The position numbers were made by a program, and so were the translations under genes. Source: an uncultured Hyphomicrobiales bacterium (GTDB lineage: Bacteria; Pseudomonadota; Alphaproteobacteria; Rhizobiales; Xanthobacteraceae). Taken from it: a DNA stretch of 64,000 nt. The stretch is from contig CAIYTE010000056.1 in the NCBI GenBank assembly GCA_903929045.1, positions 1-64,000 on the forward strand, read 5' to 3'. The notes below the pieces were generated by a model, which saw nothing but the letters and a program-made list of their open reading frames with translations, did no database searches and had not been told where the DNA came from. Numbering within the stretch: the stretch's first letter is position 1; every line of letters starts with the position of its first letter. Of this stretch, positions 51,425 through 60,067 are shown piece after piece.

Positions 51425-51580
51425 GTGACCGTTTGTGCGACCAATTACTTGGGTTGGCGCGCTTGACCCGCCTTGAGGGGTGTTTTCATATCGCCGGGAC
51501 GAGATGTCACGACCGCCCGGCAAGAGGCGGCATGGCGTCCGGAGCCGCGAGCAAGCGCGGCTGCAGGGAGGATACAGACT

Positions 51581-53548
51581 GTGGCGTTCGACGCCTCCGC
51601 GCCGGCGGATACGTTTCCCAAATTGCTGATCCGCAACGCCCTTCTCTTTGGCGCGCGGCCCTCTATGCGGCACAAGGATCTCGGCGTCTGGCAGACGTGG
51701 ACCTGGAGCGAGGTGCTAGAGATTATCCGCGCCTATGCCGTCGGCCTGCACCGGCTCGGCGTGCGGCGCGGCGAGACGGTGGCGATCGTCGGCTCCAATC
51801 GCCCGCGGCTCTACTGGTCGGTGATGGCGGCGCAGACGCTCGGCGCCATTCCGGTGCCGGTCTATGCCGACGCGGTCGCCAACGAACTGTCCTTCGTCCT
51901 CGCCCATGCAGACGTGCGTGTCGCGCTGGTCGAAGACCAGGAGCAGATCGACAAGATCCAGTCGGTTAAGGACCGGCTGCCGGCACTTGAATGGATGATC
52001 TATGACGAGCCGCGCGGCTTGCGCGATTATGACCACAGCCATCTGCGTTCCATGGAAGCCGTGATCGCCGACGGCCGCAAGGCGCTGGCCGCCGACGCCG
52101 CGCTCGGCGCGTGGCTTGATAACGAAATCGCGGCGACTAAAGGCTCCGATCCGTCGATCATTCTTTATACGTCAGGCACCACGGGCACCTCCAAGGGCGT
52201 CGTGCTCACCGGTGAGCGTTCGATCCAGGCGGCGGCCGATACAGTCGCCTTCGATAAGCTCACCGAGGACGACGTCGCGCTCGCCTATCTGCCGCTCGCC
52301 TGGGTCGGCGATCATTATCTCAATTACGCGCAAGGGCTGGTGTCCGGCTTCTGCATGGCGTGTCCGGAAAGCGCCGAGACGGTGATGTCGGACCTGCGTG
52401 AAATCGGGCCGAGCTTTTACTTCGCGCCGCCGCGTACGCTCGAAGCCCTGCTGACGCGCGTCATGATCCGCATGGAAGATGCCGGCGCGCTGAAGCGCAA
52501 GATGTTTCGTTACTTCCTCGGCGTCGCGCGCCTTTACGGCGAGCGCATTCTCAACGGCCAGCCGGTCGGCCTCGGCGCGCGGCTGCTCTACGGCATCGGC
52601 AATGTGCTGGTCTACGGGCCGCTGAAGAACACGCTCGGTTTCTCGCGCGTACGCGTTGCTTACACCGCGGGCGAAGCCATCGGCCCCGACCTGTTCGCGT
52701 TTTATCGCTCGATCGGGCTGAACCTGAAGCAGCTCTACGGCCAGACCGAAGCTTTTCTCTACATCACGGCGCAGCCGGATGGCGCGATCTATTCCGACAC
52801 GGTCGGGCCGGCCTGTACCAACGTCGATATCCGCATCGCCGAGAATGGCGAGGTGCTGTTCAAATCGCCCGGCATGTTCACCGGCTATTTCAAGGACGAC
52901 GCCAAGACCTCGGAAGCTCTGACGCCCGACGGCTACGTGATGACGGGCGACGCGGGTTACTTCGACGAGAAAACCGGCCATCTGAAAATCATCGACCGCG
53001 CCAAGGACGTCGGCAAGCTGACCGATGGCACGTTGTTTCCGCCGAAATACATCGAGAACAAGCTCAAGTTCTTCCCGAACATTCGCGAGGTCGTGTCCTA
53101 TGGCGACCAGCACGACTTCGTCACGGTGATGATCAACATCGATCTCACCGCGGTCGGCAGCTGGGCCGAGCGCAACAATGTCGTCTACGCCTCGTATCAG
53201 GAACTGGCCGGCCACAGCCAAGTCTACGACATGATCGAGCAGCACGTCGCCGAGACGAACGCTTCGCTCGCTGCCGACAGGATGATGGCGGGCATTCAGA
53301 TCAAGCGCTTTCTCATCCTGCACAAGGAACTCGATGCCGACGACGGCGAACTGACGCGCACGCAAAAGGTCCGCCGCGGTTTCATCGCCGAACGTTACGC
53401 GCCATTGATCGCCGCGCTCTACAACGACTCGCGCGAGGCCGATATTTCGACCGAAGTGACGTTCGAAGACGGCCGCAAGGGCACCATCAGCGCGCGGGTG
53501 AAAATCCGCGACATGGCGCCGGTCACGGCGCTGGGGCAGGCGGCATGA
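51581..53548 (+). CDS. AMP-binding acyl-CoA synthetase (long-chain-type)
   Basis: 655 residues from a GTG 6 nt after GGGAGGATA. The ATP loop is YTSGTTGTSKGV at about 196-207. YGQTEAFLYITA is the adenylate Thr-Glu motif, GDAGYFDEKTGHLKIIDRAKD is the core hinge, and the C-terminal part is typical of FadD15-like ligases. It activates a carboxylic acid to its CoA thioester. Its stop overlaps livG by ATGA, tying the ligase to the Liv-type transporter: uptake is followed by activation of the same acid. The upstream in-frame ATG is inside a non-coding-like stretch, so GTG is preferred. Confidence 0.92.
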   Translation: MAFDASAPADTFPKLLIRNALLFGARPSMRHKDLGVWQTWTWSEVLEIIRAYAVGLHRLGVRRGETVAIVGSNRPRLYWSVMAAQTLGAIPVPVYADAVANELSFVLAHADVRVALVEDQEQIDKIQSVKDRLPALEWMIYDEPRGLRDYDHSHLRSMEAVIADGRKALAADAALGAWLDNEIAATKGSDPSIILYTSGTTGTSKGVVLTGERSIQAAADTVAFDKLTEDDVALAYLPLAWVGDHYLNYAQGLVSGFCMACPESAETVMSDLREIGPSFYFAPPRTLEALLTRVMIRMEDAGALKRKMFRYFLGVARLYGERILNGQPVGLGARLLYGIGNVLVYGPLKNTLGFSRVRVAYTAGEAIGPDLFAFYRSIGLNLKQLYGQTEAFLYITAQPDGAIYSDTVGPACTNVDIRIAENGEVLFKSPGMFTGYFKDDAKTSEALTPDGYVMTGDAGYFDEKTGHLKIIDRAKDVGKLTDGTLFPPKYIENKLKFFPNIREVVSYGDQHDFVTVMINIDLTAVGSWAERNNVVYASYQELAGHSQVYDMIEQHVAETNASLAADRMMAGIQIKRFLILHKELDADDGELTRTQKVRRGFIAERYAPLIAALYNDSREADISTEVTFEDGRKGTISARVKIRDMAPVTALGQAA

Positions 53549-54345
53549 GAGCGCCGGACGGCCCAAATGTCGCGGCCGGCGACGTGCTGCTGGCGGTCGA
53601 AAACGTCTCACTGTCGTTTGGCGGCGTGAAGGCCATCAATGGCGTTTCGTTCGACATCCGCAAGGGCGAGATCCGCGCCATCATTGGCCCGAACGGCGCC
53701 GGCAAGACGTCGATGCTCAACGTCATCAACGGGTTCTATCATCCGCAGCAGGGCCGCATCACCTTCAAGGGCGAGACGCGCCCGCGCATGCGCCCGCACG
53801 ACGCCGCCAGCGGCGGTATCGCCCGCACGTTCCAGAACGTCGCTCTGTTCCGTGGCATGTCGTCGCTCGACAACATCATGACCGGTCGTACCTTGCGCAT
53901 GAACAAGAACCTGTTCTGGCAGTTGCTGCGCTTCGGCCCTGCGATGCGCGAGGAAGTGGAACATCGCGCCCGCGTCGAGGAGATCATCGATTTCCTCAAG
54001 ATCCAGGACATCCGCCGCGTGCCGGTCGGTCGCTTGCCCTACGGCTTGCAGAAGCGCGTCGAGCTCGGCCGTGCGCTGGCGATGGAGCCGGAATTGCTGC
54101 TGCTCGACGAGCCGATGGCCGGCATGAACCTCGAAGAGAAAGAGGACATGTCGCGCTTCATTCTCGACGTCAACGATCACTTCGGCACGACGGTGGCGCT
54201 GATCGAGCACGACATGGGCGTGGTGATGGACTTGTCGGATCGCGTCGTCGTGCTCGACCACGGCGTCAAGATTGCCGACGGCACGCCGGATCAGGTGAAG
54301 AGCAATCAGGCGGTGATCGACGCCTACCTCGGGGTCGCGCACTGA
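53545..54345 (+). CDS. livG: Liv-type ABC transporter ATP-binding protein LivG
   Basis: 266 residues. Walker A is GPNGAGKTS (48-56), the LivG-specific GGIARTFQNVALF follows, and the degenerate signature LPYGLQKRVELGRAL and Walker B LLLLDEPMAGM are present. This is one of two ATPases of a hydrophobic-amino-acid/aromatic-acid importer. It is coupled at both ends: ATGA with the ligase, and TGATG with livH. The order livG-livH-livM-livJ-livF, between two ligases, suggests carboxylic acid rather than amino acid substrates. Confidence 0.94.
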   Translation: MRAPDGPNVAAGDVLLAVENVSLSFGGVKAINGVSFDIRKGEIRAIIGPNGAGKTSMLNVINGFYHPQQGRITFKGETRPRMRPHDAASGGIARTFQNVALFRGMSSLDNIMTGRTLRMNKNLFWQLLRFGPAMREEVEHRARVEEIIDFLKIQDIRRVPVGRLPYGLQKRVELGRALAMEPELLLLDEPMAGMNLEEKEDMSRFILDVNDHFGTTVALIEHDMGVVMDLSDRVVVLDHGVKIADGTPDQVKSNQAVIDAYLGVAH

Positions 54346-55301
54346 TGGACCTCGCCTACAAAATCCTGATCGATCCCTTCGTGCAGATGGGTGCCGCGCC
54401 GGACCTGCTGGTGCAGACGTTGTGGGAGGGGCTTGTCTCCGGCGTGCTCTATTCGCTGATCGCGCTCGGCTTCGTGCTGATCTTCAAGGCATCCGGCGTG
54501 TTCAATTTCGCGCAGGGCATCATGGTGGTGTTCGCCGCGCTGACCTTGGTCGGCCTTTACGAGGCGGGTGTGCCGGCGTTCCTCGCATTGGGTCTCGCGA
54601 TCGTCGTCATGCTGGGTCTCGCCTTTCTCGTCGAACGGCTGATGCTGCGGCCGCTGGTCAACCAGCCTGACATCATTTTGTTCATGGCGACGTTCGGGCT
54701 GACCTATTTCCTCATCGGCTTCGGCGAACTGGTGTTCGGCGGCAATCCGAAGAAGATGATCACGTCGCAGCTTTACCTGCCGAGCGGCGCCATCGATATC
54801 AAAATGTTCGGCGGTTTCGTCAGCCTGCAGAAGATCGACATCGCCGCGGCGGTCATCGTCTCGCTGATGGTTCTGTTCCTCGCGCTGTTCTTCCAGAAGA
54901 CCCGCATTGGCCGCGCATTGCGCGCTGTCGCCGACAGCCACAAGGCGGCGCTCTCCGTCGGCATTTCGCTGGAGCAAATCTGGGTGGTTGTCTGGTTTGC
55001 CGCCGGCATCGTCGCGCTGGTGACCGGCATCATGTGGGGCGCACGTTCCGAAGTGTCGTTCTCGCTGCAGATCATCGCGCTGAAGGCACTACCGGTGCTG
55101 ATCCTCGGCGGCTTCACCTCGATTCCCGGCGCCATCGTCGGCGGCCTCATCATCGGCATCGGCGAGAAGATCGGCGAATTCTATTGGGGCCCGCTGCTCG
55201 GCAGTGGCATCGAAAGCTGGCTGGCTTACGTCATCGCCCTCATTTTTCTGCTGTTCCGGCCGCAGGGCCTGTTCGGCGAAAAGATCATCGAGCGGATATG
55301 A
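54345..55301 (+). CDS. livH: Liv-type ABC transporter permease LivH
   Basis: 318 residues, about eight membrane helices. Marks are GVLYSLIALGFVLIFKASGVFNFAQG, split, at the N-terminus and ALRAVADSHKAALSVGISLEQI in the cytoplasmic EAA-like loop. The closing LILGGFTSIPGAIVGGLIIGIGEK, likewise, is typical. The gene is coupled to livG by TGATG. A family A palindromic repeat separates it from livM. Confidence 0.93.
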   Translation: MDLAYKILIDPFVQMGAAPDLLVQTLWEGLVSGVLYSLIALGFVLIFKASGVFNFAQGIMVVFAALTLVGLYEAGVPAFLALGLAIVVMLGLAFLVERLMLRPLVNQPDIILFMATFGLTYFLIGFGELVFGGNPKKMITSQLYLPSGAIDIKMFGGFVSLQKIDIAAAVIVSLMVLFLALFFQKTRIGRALRAVADSHKAALSVGISLEQIWVVVWFAAGIVALVTGIMWGARSEVSFSLQIIALKALPVLILGGFTSIPGAIVGGLIIGIGEKIGEFYWGPLLGSGIESWLAYVIALIFLLFRPQGLFGEKIIERI

Positions 55302-55323
55302 GTATGAATTTTTCAATCCCATT

Positions 55324-55424
55324 TTGTCATTCCGGGACGCCCCAAAGGGGCGGACCCGGAATCCAGGGGCACCAGCAAAAGTTCTGGATTCCGGGTTCGC
55401 GCTATCGCGCGCCCCGGAATGACA
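55324..55424. repeat. Palindromic intergenic repeat, family A copy 2 (between livH and livM)
   Basis: About 101 bp with the same outer arms (TTGTCATTCCGGG / CCCCGGAATGACA) and inner arms (CCCGGAATCCAG / CTGGATTCCGGG) as the znu copy. Its right arm ends 8 bp before the livM ATG, so the AGGTGA just after the arm serves as the ribosome-binding region. Confidence 0.88.
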
Positions 55425-55432
55425 GGTGACAA

Positions 55433-56509
55433 ATGTTTTACCGCGAAGCCGGGCAATTCAAGACGAGCTATCAGGCCGATCAGGCCGTGTTCCCGATTCT
55501 GCAGGACCGCATCGGGCTGGCGCTGGTCCTTGTCGGCGCCTTCGCGCTGATCCCGCTGATGGCGTCGGACTTTTTCATCAGCGTCATCATGATCCCGTTC
55601 CTCATCCTCGCGCTGGCGGCGATGGGGCTGAACATTCTCACCGGCTACACCGGCCTGCTGTCGCTCGGTACCGGCGGCTTCATGGGGGTCGGGGCCTTCG
55701 CCTGCTACAAGCTGACGACGCTCTATCCTGGCGTGAACATCGTCGTCTGGATTCTGGTGTCGGGATTGTTCTCGACCGCGCTCGGCATTCTGTTCGGCCT
55801 GCCGTCGCTGCGCATCAAGGGCTTCTATCTCACCGTCGCGACGCTGGCCTCGCAGTTCTTCCTCGACTGGTCCTTCATCCGCGTGCAGTGGCTGACGAAC
55901 TACAACACCTCCGGCGCCATCGAAGTGCCGACGCGCACGCTGTTTACGATGCCCGTCACCGGCCCGAACGCCACACCGCAGTTCCGCTATCTCGTCATCC
56001 TGTCGATCGTGACGCTGCTGACCTGGTTCGCCTCGAACCTCGTGCATGGCCGCATCGGCCGCATGTGGATGGCGGTGCGCGACATGGATTTGGCCGCCGA
56101 ATTGATCGGTATCCCGCTATACCGCACCAAGCTGCTCGCCTTCGCCATCTCCTCTTACTACTGCGGCGTCGCCGGCGCGCTGATGGTCTTCTTCTGGTAC
56201 GGCAGCGCCGAGCCGGGCGTGTTCAATATCGACCAGTCTTTCACCATCCTGTTCATGGTCATCATCGGCGGCCTCGGCAGCCTCACCGGATCGTTCTTCG
56301 GTGCGGCGCTGATCTACGGCCTTCCGATCGTCCTTAAAATGGTGCTCAACGGCGTCGGCCTGCACATCCTGCCGGCCACCATCGAGCACGTTACCTTCAT
56401 GAGCGTCGGCGCGTTGATCGTGCTGGTGCTGATCGTCGAACCGCTGGGCCTTGCGCGGCTGTGGCAGATCACCAAGCAGAAACTGAGGGTCTGGCCATTC
56501 CCCTACTAA
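55433..56509 (+). CDS. livM: Liv-type ABC transporter permease LivM
   Basis: 358 residues, about ten membrane helices. The LivM pattern is seen in LNILTGYTGLLSLGTGGFMGVGAFACY, in two parts, GLPSLRIKGFYLTVATLA, MWMAVRDMDLAAELIGIPLYRTKLLAF, likewise, and MVIIGGLGSLTGSFFGAALIYGLP, again in parts. The start at 55433 follows the family A repeat directly. Partners are LivH, LivG, LivF and the receptor encoded 55 bp downstream. Confidence 0.93.
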   Translation: MFYREAGQFKTSYQADQAVFPILQDRIGLALVLVGAFALIPLMASDFFISVIMIPFLILALAAMGLNILTGYTGLLSLGTGGFMGVGAFACYKLTTLYPGVNIVVWILVSGLFSTALGILFGLPSLRIKGFYLTVATLASQFFLDWSFIRVQWLTNYNTSGAIEVPTRTLFTMPVTGPNATPQFRYLVILSIVTLLTWFASNLVHGRIGRMWMAVRDMDLAAELIGIPLYRTKLLAFAISSYYCGVAGALMVFFWYGSAEPGVFNIDQSFTILFMVIIGGLGSLTGSFFGAALIYGLPIVLKMVLNGVGLHILPATIEHVTFMSVGALIVLVLIVEPLGLARLWQITKQKLRVWPFPY

Positions 56510-56564
56510 AAGGCCAAACTGACGACCAAAGGCGCCGGCAAGGCGCAGCAACAGGGAGGTACAC

Positions 56565-57893
56565 ATGCGACTGAAAGCGACTGTTCTCGCGGGCGCCGTG
56601 ATTGCCGCGACCGCATTGACCGGCAACGTCACGCCGGCCGCCGCGCAGGATTCCATCTACGTGCCGCTGTTCACGTACCGCACCGGGCCGTTCTCGGGTT
56701 CCGGCATCTATATCGCCGAGGGCATGCACGACTATCTCGAGATGCTGAACCAGCGTGACGGCGGCATCGGCGGCGTCAAGATCGCCATCGAGGAATGCGA
56801 AACCGGCTACGACACCAAGAAGGGCCTCGAATGCTATGAGGCGGTGAAGGACAAGAAGCCCGTCGTCGTCAATCCGTGGTCGACCGGCATCACGTTGCCG
56901 CTGATCCCGCGCGCTTCGGTCGACAAGATTCCGGTGCTGTCGATGGCCTATGGCCTCTCGGCCTCCGCCATGGGCGACACCTTCCCGTGGATATTCAACC
57001 CGCCGGCCACCTACTGGGACGGCGCTTCGATGATCCTGTCCTATATCGGCAGCAAGGAAGGCGGTCTCGACAAGCTTAAGGGCAAGACCATCGGTTACGT
57101 CTATCTCGATGCCGGCTTCGGCAAGGAGCCGATCCCGTTTTTCGAACAGGTTTCCAAGGATTACGGCTTCAACCTGAAGCTCTATCCGGTGGCGGCGACG
57201 GAAATGCAGAACCAGTCGTCGCAGTGGCTCAATGTCCGCCGTGACAAGCCGGACTATATGATCATGTACGGCTGGGGCGCGCTGCAGCCGACCGCGGTGA
57301 AGGAAGCCGTCAAGATCAACTATCCGATGGACAAGTTCATCTCCATCTGGTGGCCCAGCGAGGATGACGCGGCGGCCGGCGGCGATCAGGCCAAGGGCTT
57401 CAAGTCGCTCAATTGGCATGCGGTGGGTGCCGATTTCCCGGCGCTGCAGGACATCAAGAAGTTCGTCACCGACAAAAACCTGACCCAGACCGACAAGAAC
57501 CACCTCGGCAAGGTTATCTATAACCGTGGCGTCTATAACTCGATGCTGATCGCCGAAGGCATCCGCAACGCGCAGAAGATCACGGGCAAGAAGGTCGTGA
57601 CCGGCGAAGACGTCCGTCGTGGTCTCGAGACGCTCAATGTCGACGAAGCGCGGCTGAAGGAAATCGGCCTGGCCGGCTTTACCGGTGCGGTGAAGTTGTC
57701 TTGCGCCGACCACAACGGCCACTTTGCCACCTTCATGCAGGAGTGGGACGGCACCAAATGGGTCAAGACCGGCGGCGACATCAAACCGATGACCGACAAG
57801 GTGAACCCGCTGCTCGCGGCGGCCGCCAAGGACTACACCGACAAAAACGGCAACTGGCCGAAGCGCACCGAAGCCTGCGACAAGGCGTCGTAA
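56565..57893 (+). CDS. livJ: Liv-type ABC transporter substrate-binding protein
   Basis: 442 residues, longer than classical LivJ (about 370) and similar to receptors of aromatic- or carboxylic-acid Liv systems. The signal peptide is about 1-28 (ending TPAAAQDS). The mature part has LFTYRTGPFSGSGIYIAEG, the CYEAVKDKKPVVVNPWSTG block and GFTGAVKLSCADHNGH near the C-terminus. A GGGAGG ribosome-binding site precedes the ATG. A terminator-like hairpin follows before livF, which would keep receptor mRNA more abundant than the distal genes. Ligand unknown. Confidence 0.92.
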   Translation: MRLKATVLAGAVIAATALTGNVTPAAAQDSIYVPLFTYRTGPFSGSGIYIAEGMHDYLEMLNQRDGGIGGVKIAIEECETGYDTKKGLECYEAVKDKKPVVVNPWSTGITLPLIPRASVDKIPVLSMAYGLSASAMGDTFPWIFNPPATYWDGASMILSYIGSKEGGLDKLKGKTIGYVYLDAGFGKEPIPFFEQVSKDYGFNLKLYPVAATEMQNQSSQWLNVRRDKPDYMIMYGWGALQPTAVKEAVKINYPMDKFISIWWPSEDDAAAGGDQAKGFKSLNWHAVGADFPALQDIKKFVTDKNLTQTDKNHLGKVIYNRGVYNSMLIAEGIRNAQKITGKKVVTGEDVRRGLETLNVDEARLKEIGLAGFTGAVKLSCADHNGHFATFMQEWDGTKWVKTGGDIKPMTDKVNPLLAAAAKDYTDKNGNWPKRTEACDKAS

Positions 57894-57904
57894 GCCGACA
57901 AATG

Positions 57905-57941
57905 CTCTCCCCGCGGCAACGCGGGGAGAGTTTCCTTTTTA
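57905..57941 (+). terminator. Terminator-like hairpin between the Liv receptor and livF
   Basis: A perfect 10-bp stem, CTCTCCCCGC / GCGGGGAGAG, with a 6-nt loop, followed by TTTCCTTTTT. It starts 11 nt after the receptor stop and ends about 10 nt before livF. Partial termination within the operon is the likely role. Confidence 0.8.
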
Positions 57942-57951
57942 AAGGGCTCCG

Positions 57952-58794
57952 ATGAGCGGCGCAGTGCAAACGGAAAAGTCGGCGGATAAAGCCGCCAACA
58001 TCCTTTCCGTCAACAACATCGAGGTCATCTACGACCAGATCATTCTGGTGCTCAAAGGCGTGTCCCTCGACGTGCCCAAGGGCGGCATCGTCGCGCTGCT
58101 TGGCGCCAATGGCGCGGGTAAGACGACCACGTTGAAAGCCATCTCCAATCTTCTGCACGCCGAGCGCGGTGACGTCACCAAGGGTTCGATCACCTTCGAC
58201 GGCGAGGAGGTGCAGAACCGCTCGCCGAACGAACTGGTGCGGCGCGGCTGCATCCAGGTGATGGAAGGCCGCATGTGTTTCGGCCATCTGTCGATCGAGG
58301 AAAATTTGCTGACCGGCGCCTTTACGCGCCGCGACGGCCGCGTCGCGATCAAGCGCGACATGGAGCTGGTTTACGGCTATTTCCCCAAGCTGTTCGAGCG
58401 GCGTCATTCGCTCGCTGGCTATACCTCTGGCGGCGAACAGCAGATGTGCGCGGTGGGCCGCGCTCTGATGTCGCGGCCGAAGATGATTTTGCTGGACGAG
58501 CCATCGATGGGGCTGGCGCCACAGATCGTCGAGGAGATCTTCGAGATCGTCAAAGGGCTGAATCAAAGCGAAGGCGTGTCGTTTCTGCTCGCCGAGCAGA
58601 ACACTAACATGGCGCTGCGCTATGCCACCTACGGCTACATTCTGGAAAACGGCCGTGTGGTGATGGACGGCGACGCCAAGGCGCTGTCGGAAAACGAGGA
58701 CGTCAAGGAATTCTACCTCGGCATTTCCGAAGGCCGCCGCAAGAGCTTCCGCGATGGCAAGCATTACCGGCGCCGGAAGCGGTGGCTGGCTTGA
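57952..58794 (+). CDS. livF: Liv-type ABC transporter ATP-binding protein LivF
   Basis: 280 residues, with about 20 extra at the N-terminus and a basic C-terminus compared with classical LivF (about 235). Walker A is GANGAGKTT (51-59), VMEGRMCFGHLSIEENL is the LivF block, SGGEQQMCAVGRALM is the signature, and MILLDEPSMGLAPQ is Walker B. It is preceded by a terminator-like hairpin. The stop overlaps the start of the PaaK-like ligase as TGATG, keeping transporter and ligase in one unit. Confidence 0.93.
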   Translation: MSGAVQTEKSADKAANILSVNNIEVIYDQIILVLKGVSLDVPKGGIVALLGANGAGKTTTLKAISNLLHAERGDVTKGSITFDGEEVQNRSPNELVRRGCIQVMEGRMCFGHLSIEENLLTGAFTRRDGRVAIKRDMELVYGYFPKLFERRHSLAGYTSGGEQQMCAVGRALMSRPKMILLDEPSMGLAPQIVEEIFEIVKGLNQSEGVSFLLAEQNTNMALRYATYGYILENGRVVMDGDAKALSENEDVKEFYLGISEGRRKSFRDGKHYRRRKRWLA

Positions 58795-60026
58795 TGCCCG
58801 ACTTCTGCGACGAACTGGAAGGCCTCGATCCGGCCGAACGCGAACGGCGGTTGTTCAAGGATGTGCCGAAGCAGATCGAGCGCGCGCTGAAAGCGCCGGG
58901 CTGGGCGGCGCATCTGGCGGGCGTCGATCCGGACGCGGTCACCTCGCGTGCCGCGCTGCCCAAACTGCCCGTGATGCGGAAATCCGACATCGCCGAGCTA
59001 CAGAAGAAATATCCGCCGTTCGGCGGCCTGAGCACCAAGCCCGCGGGCACGTTCGGCCGTCTTCTGATGTCGCCGGGGCCGATCTTCGAACCGCAGGCTG
59101 AAGGCCCGGATGGCTACGGCACGGCGCGCGCCTGTTATGCCGCCGGGTTCCGCCGCGATGACATCATCCATAACTCCTTCGCCTATCACCTGACGCCCGG
59201 CGGCTTCATTCTCGAGTCCGGCTGCTTTGCGCTCGGCTGCGCCGTCGTGCCAGGTGGTGTCGGCAACACCGAGCAGCAGTTGGACGCCATCGCCCATTAC
59301 AGGCCGGCCGGTTATGTCGGCACACCGGACTTTCTCAAGATCCTGCTCGATACGGCGGAGAAAACCGGAAAGGACTCGTCGTCGATCAAGCGCGCCCTTG
59401 TGTCGGGTGCGGCGCTGCCGCCGTCGCTGCGCGCCGAACTCAAGCAGCGCGGCGTCGCGGTGCTGCAATGCTACGCGACGGCCGAACTCGGCGTCATCGC
59501 CTACGAATCCGACGCGATGGACGGCATGATCGTCAACGAGAGCGTCATCGTCGAGATCGTTCGGCCCGGCACCGGCGATCCAGTCGACGAGGGCGAGGTC
59601 GGCGAAATCGTCGTGACGTCGTTCAATGCGACCTATCCGATGATCCGGCTTGCGACCGGCGATCTGTCGGCGTTCCTGCCCGGTGTCTCGCCGTGCGGCC
59701 GGACCAACAGGCGCATCAAGGGCTGGATGGGCCGCGCCGACCAGACCGCCAAGATCAAGGGCATGTTCGTGCACCCCAAGCAGGTGGCTGAGGTAGCCGC
59801 GCGCCATCCGCAGCTTGGCAAGCTGCGCCTCGTCGTCGGCCGCGACAACGAGCAGGACACCATGACGCTGATGGCCGAATGCGCCGCGCCCGATGCTGGG
59901 CTGGAGACGACCGTCGCCGCTACACTGCAATCCGTGACCAAGCTCAAAGGCGCAGTGAAATTGGTCGCGCCCGGTTCGCTGCCGAATGACGGCAAGGTGA
60001 TCGCCGACGAGCGGCTGGTCGGCTAG
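58794..60026 (+). CDS. PaaK-like phenylacetate/aryl-CoA ligase family protein
   Basis: 410 residues of the AMP-binding superfamily, nearest to phenylacetate-CoA ligases. HLTPGGFILESGCFALGCAVVPGGVGNTEQQ, split, is the adenylation core, GAALPPSLRAELKQRGV and QCYATAELGVIAYES are later marks, and LATGDLSAFLPGVSPCGRTNRRI precedes the hinge GWMGRADQTAKIKGMFVHP with its catalytic Lys region. The usual Ser/Thr-rich P-loop (SSGTTG) is not obvious (LLMSPGPIFEPQAEG), a feature of some family members. It makes an aryl- or acyl-CoA in the same locus as the Liv transporter and IOR-type enzyme. Coupled to livF. Confidence 0.88.
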   Translation: MPDFCDELEGLDPAERERRLFKDVPKQIERALKAPGWAAHLAGVDPDAVTSRAALPKLPVMRKSDIAELQKKYPPFGGLSTKPAGTFGRLLMSPGPIFEPQAEGPDGYGTARACYAAGFRRDDIIHNSFAYHLTPGGFILESGCFALGCAVVPGGVGNTEQQLDAIAHYRPAGYVGTPDFLKILLDTAEKTGKDSSSIKRALVSGAALPPSLRAELKQRGVAVLQCYATAELGVIAYESDAMDGMIVNESVIVEIVRPGTGDPVDEGEVGEIVVTSFNATYPMIRLATGDLSAFLPGVSPCGRTNRRIKGWMGRADQTAKIKGMFVHPKQVAEVAARHPQLGKLRLVVGRDNEQDTMTLMAECAAPDAGLETTVAATLQSVTKLKGAVKLVAPGSLPNDGKVIADERLVG

Positions 60027-60067
60027 GGCGCTCTTGACCCCCCGCACGATTTCCGCCTGATAGGGCC

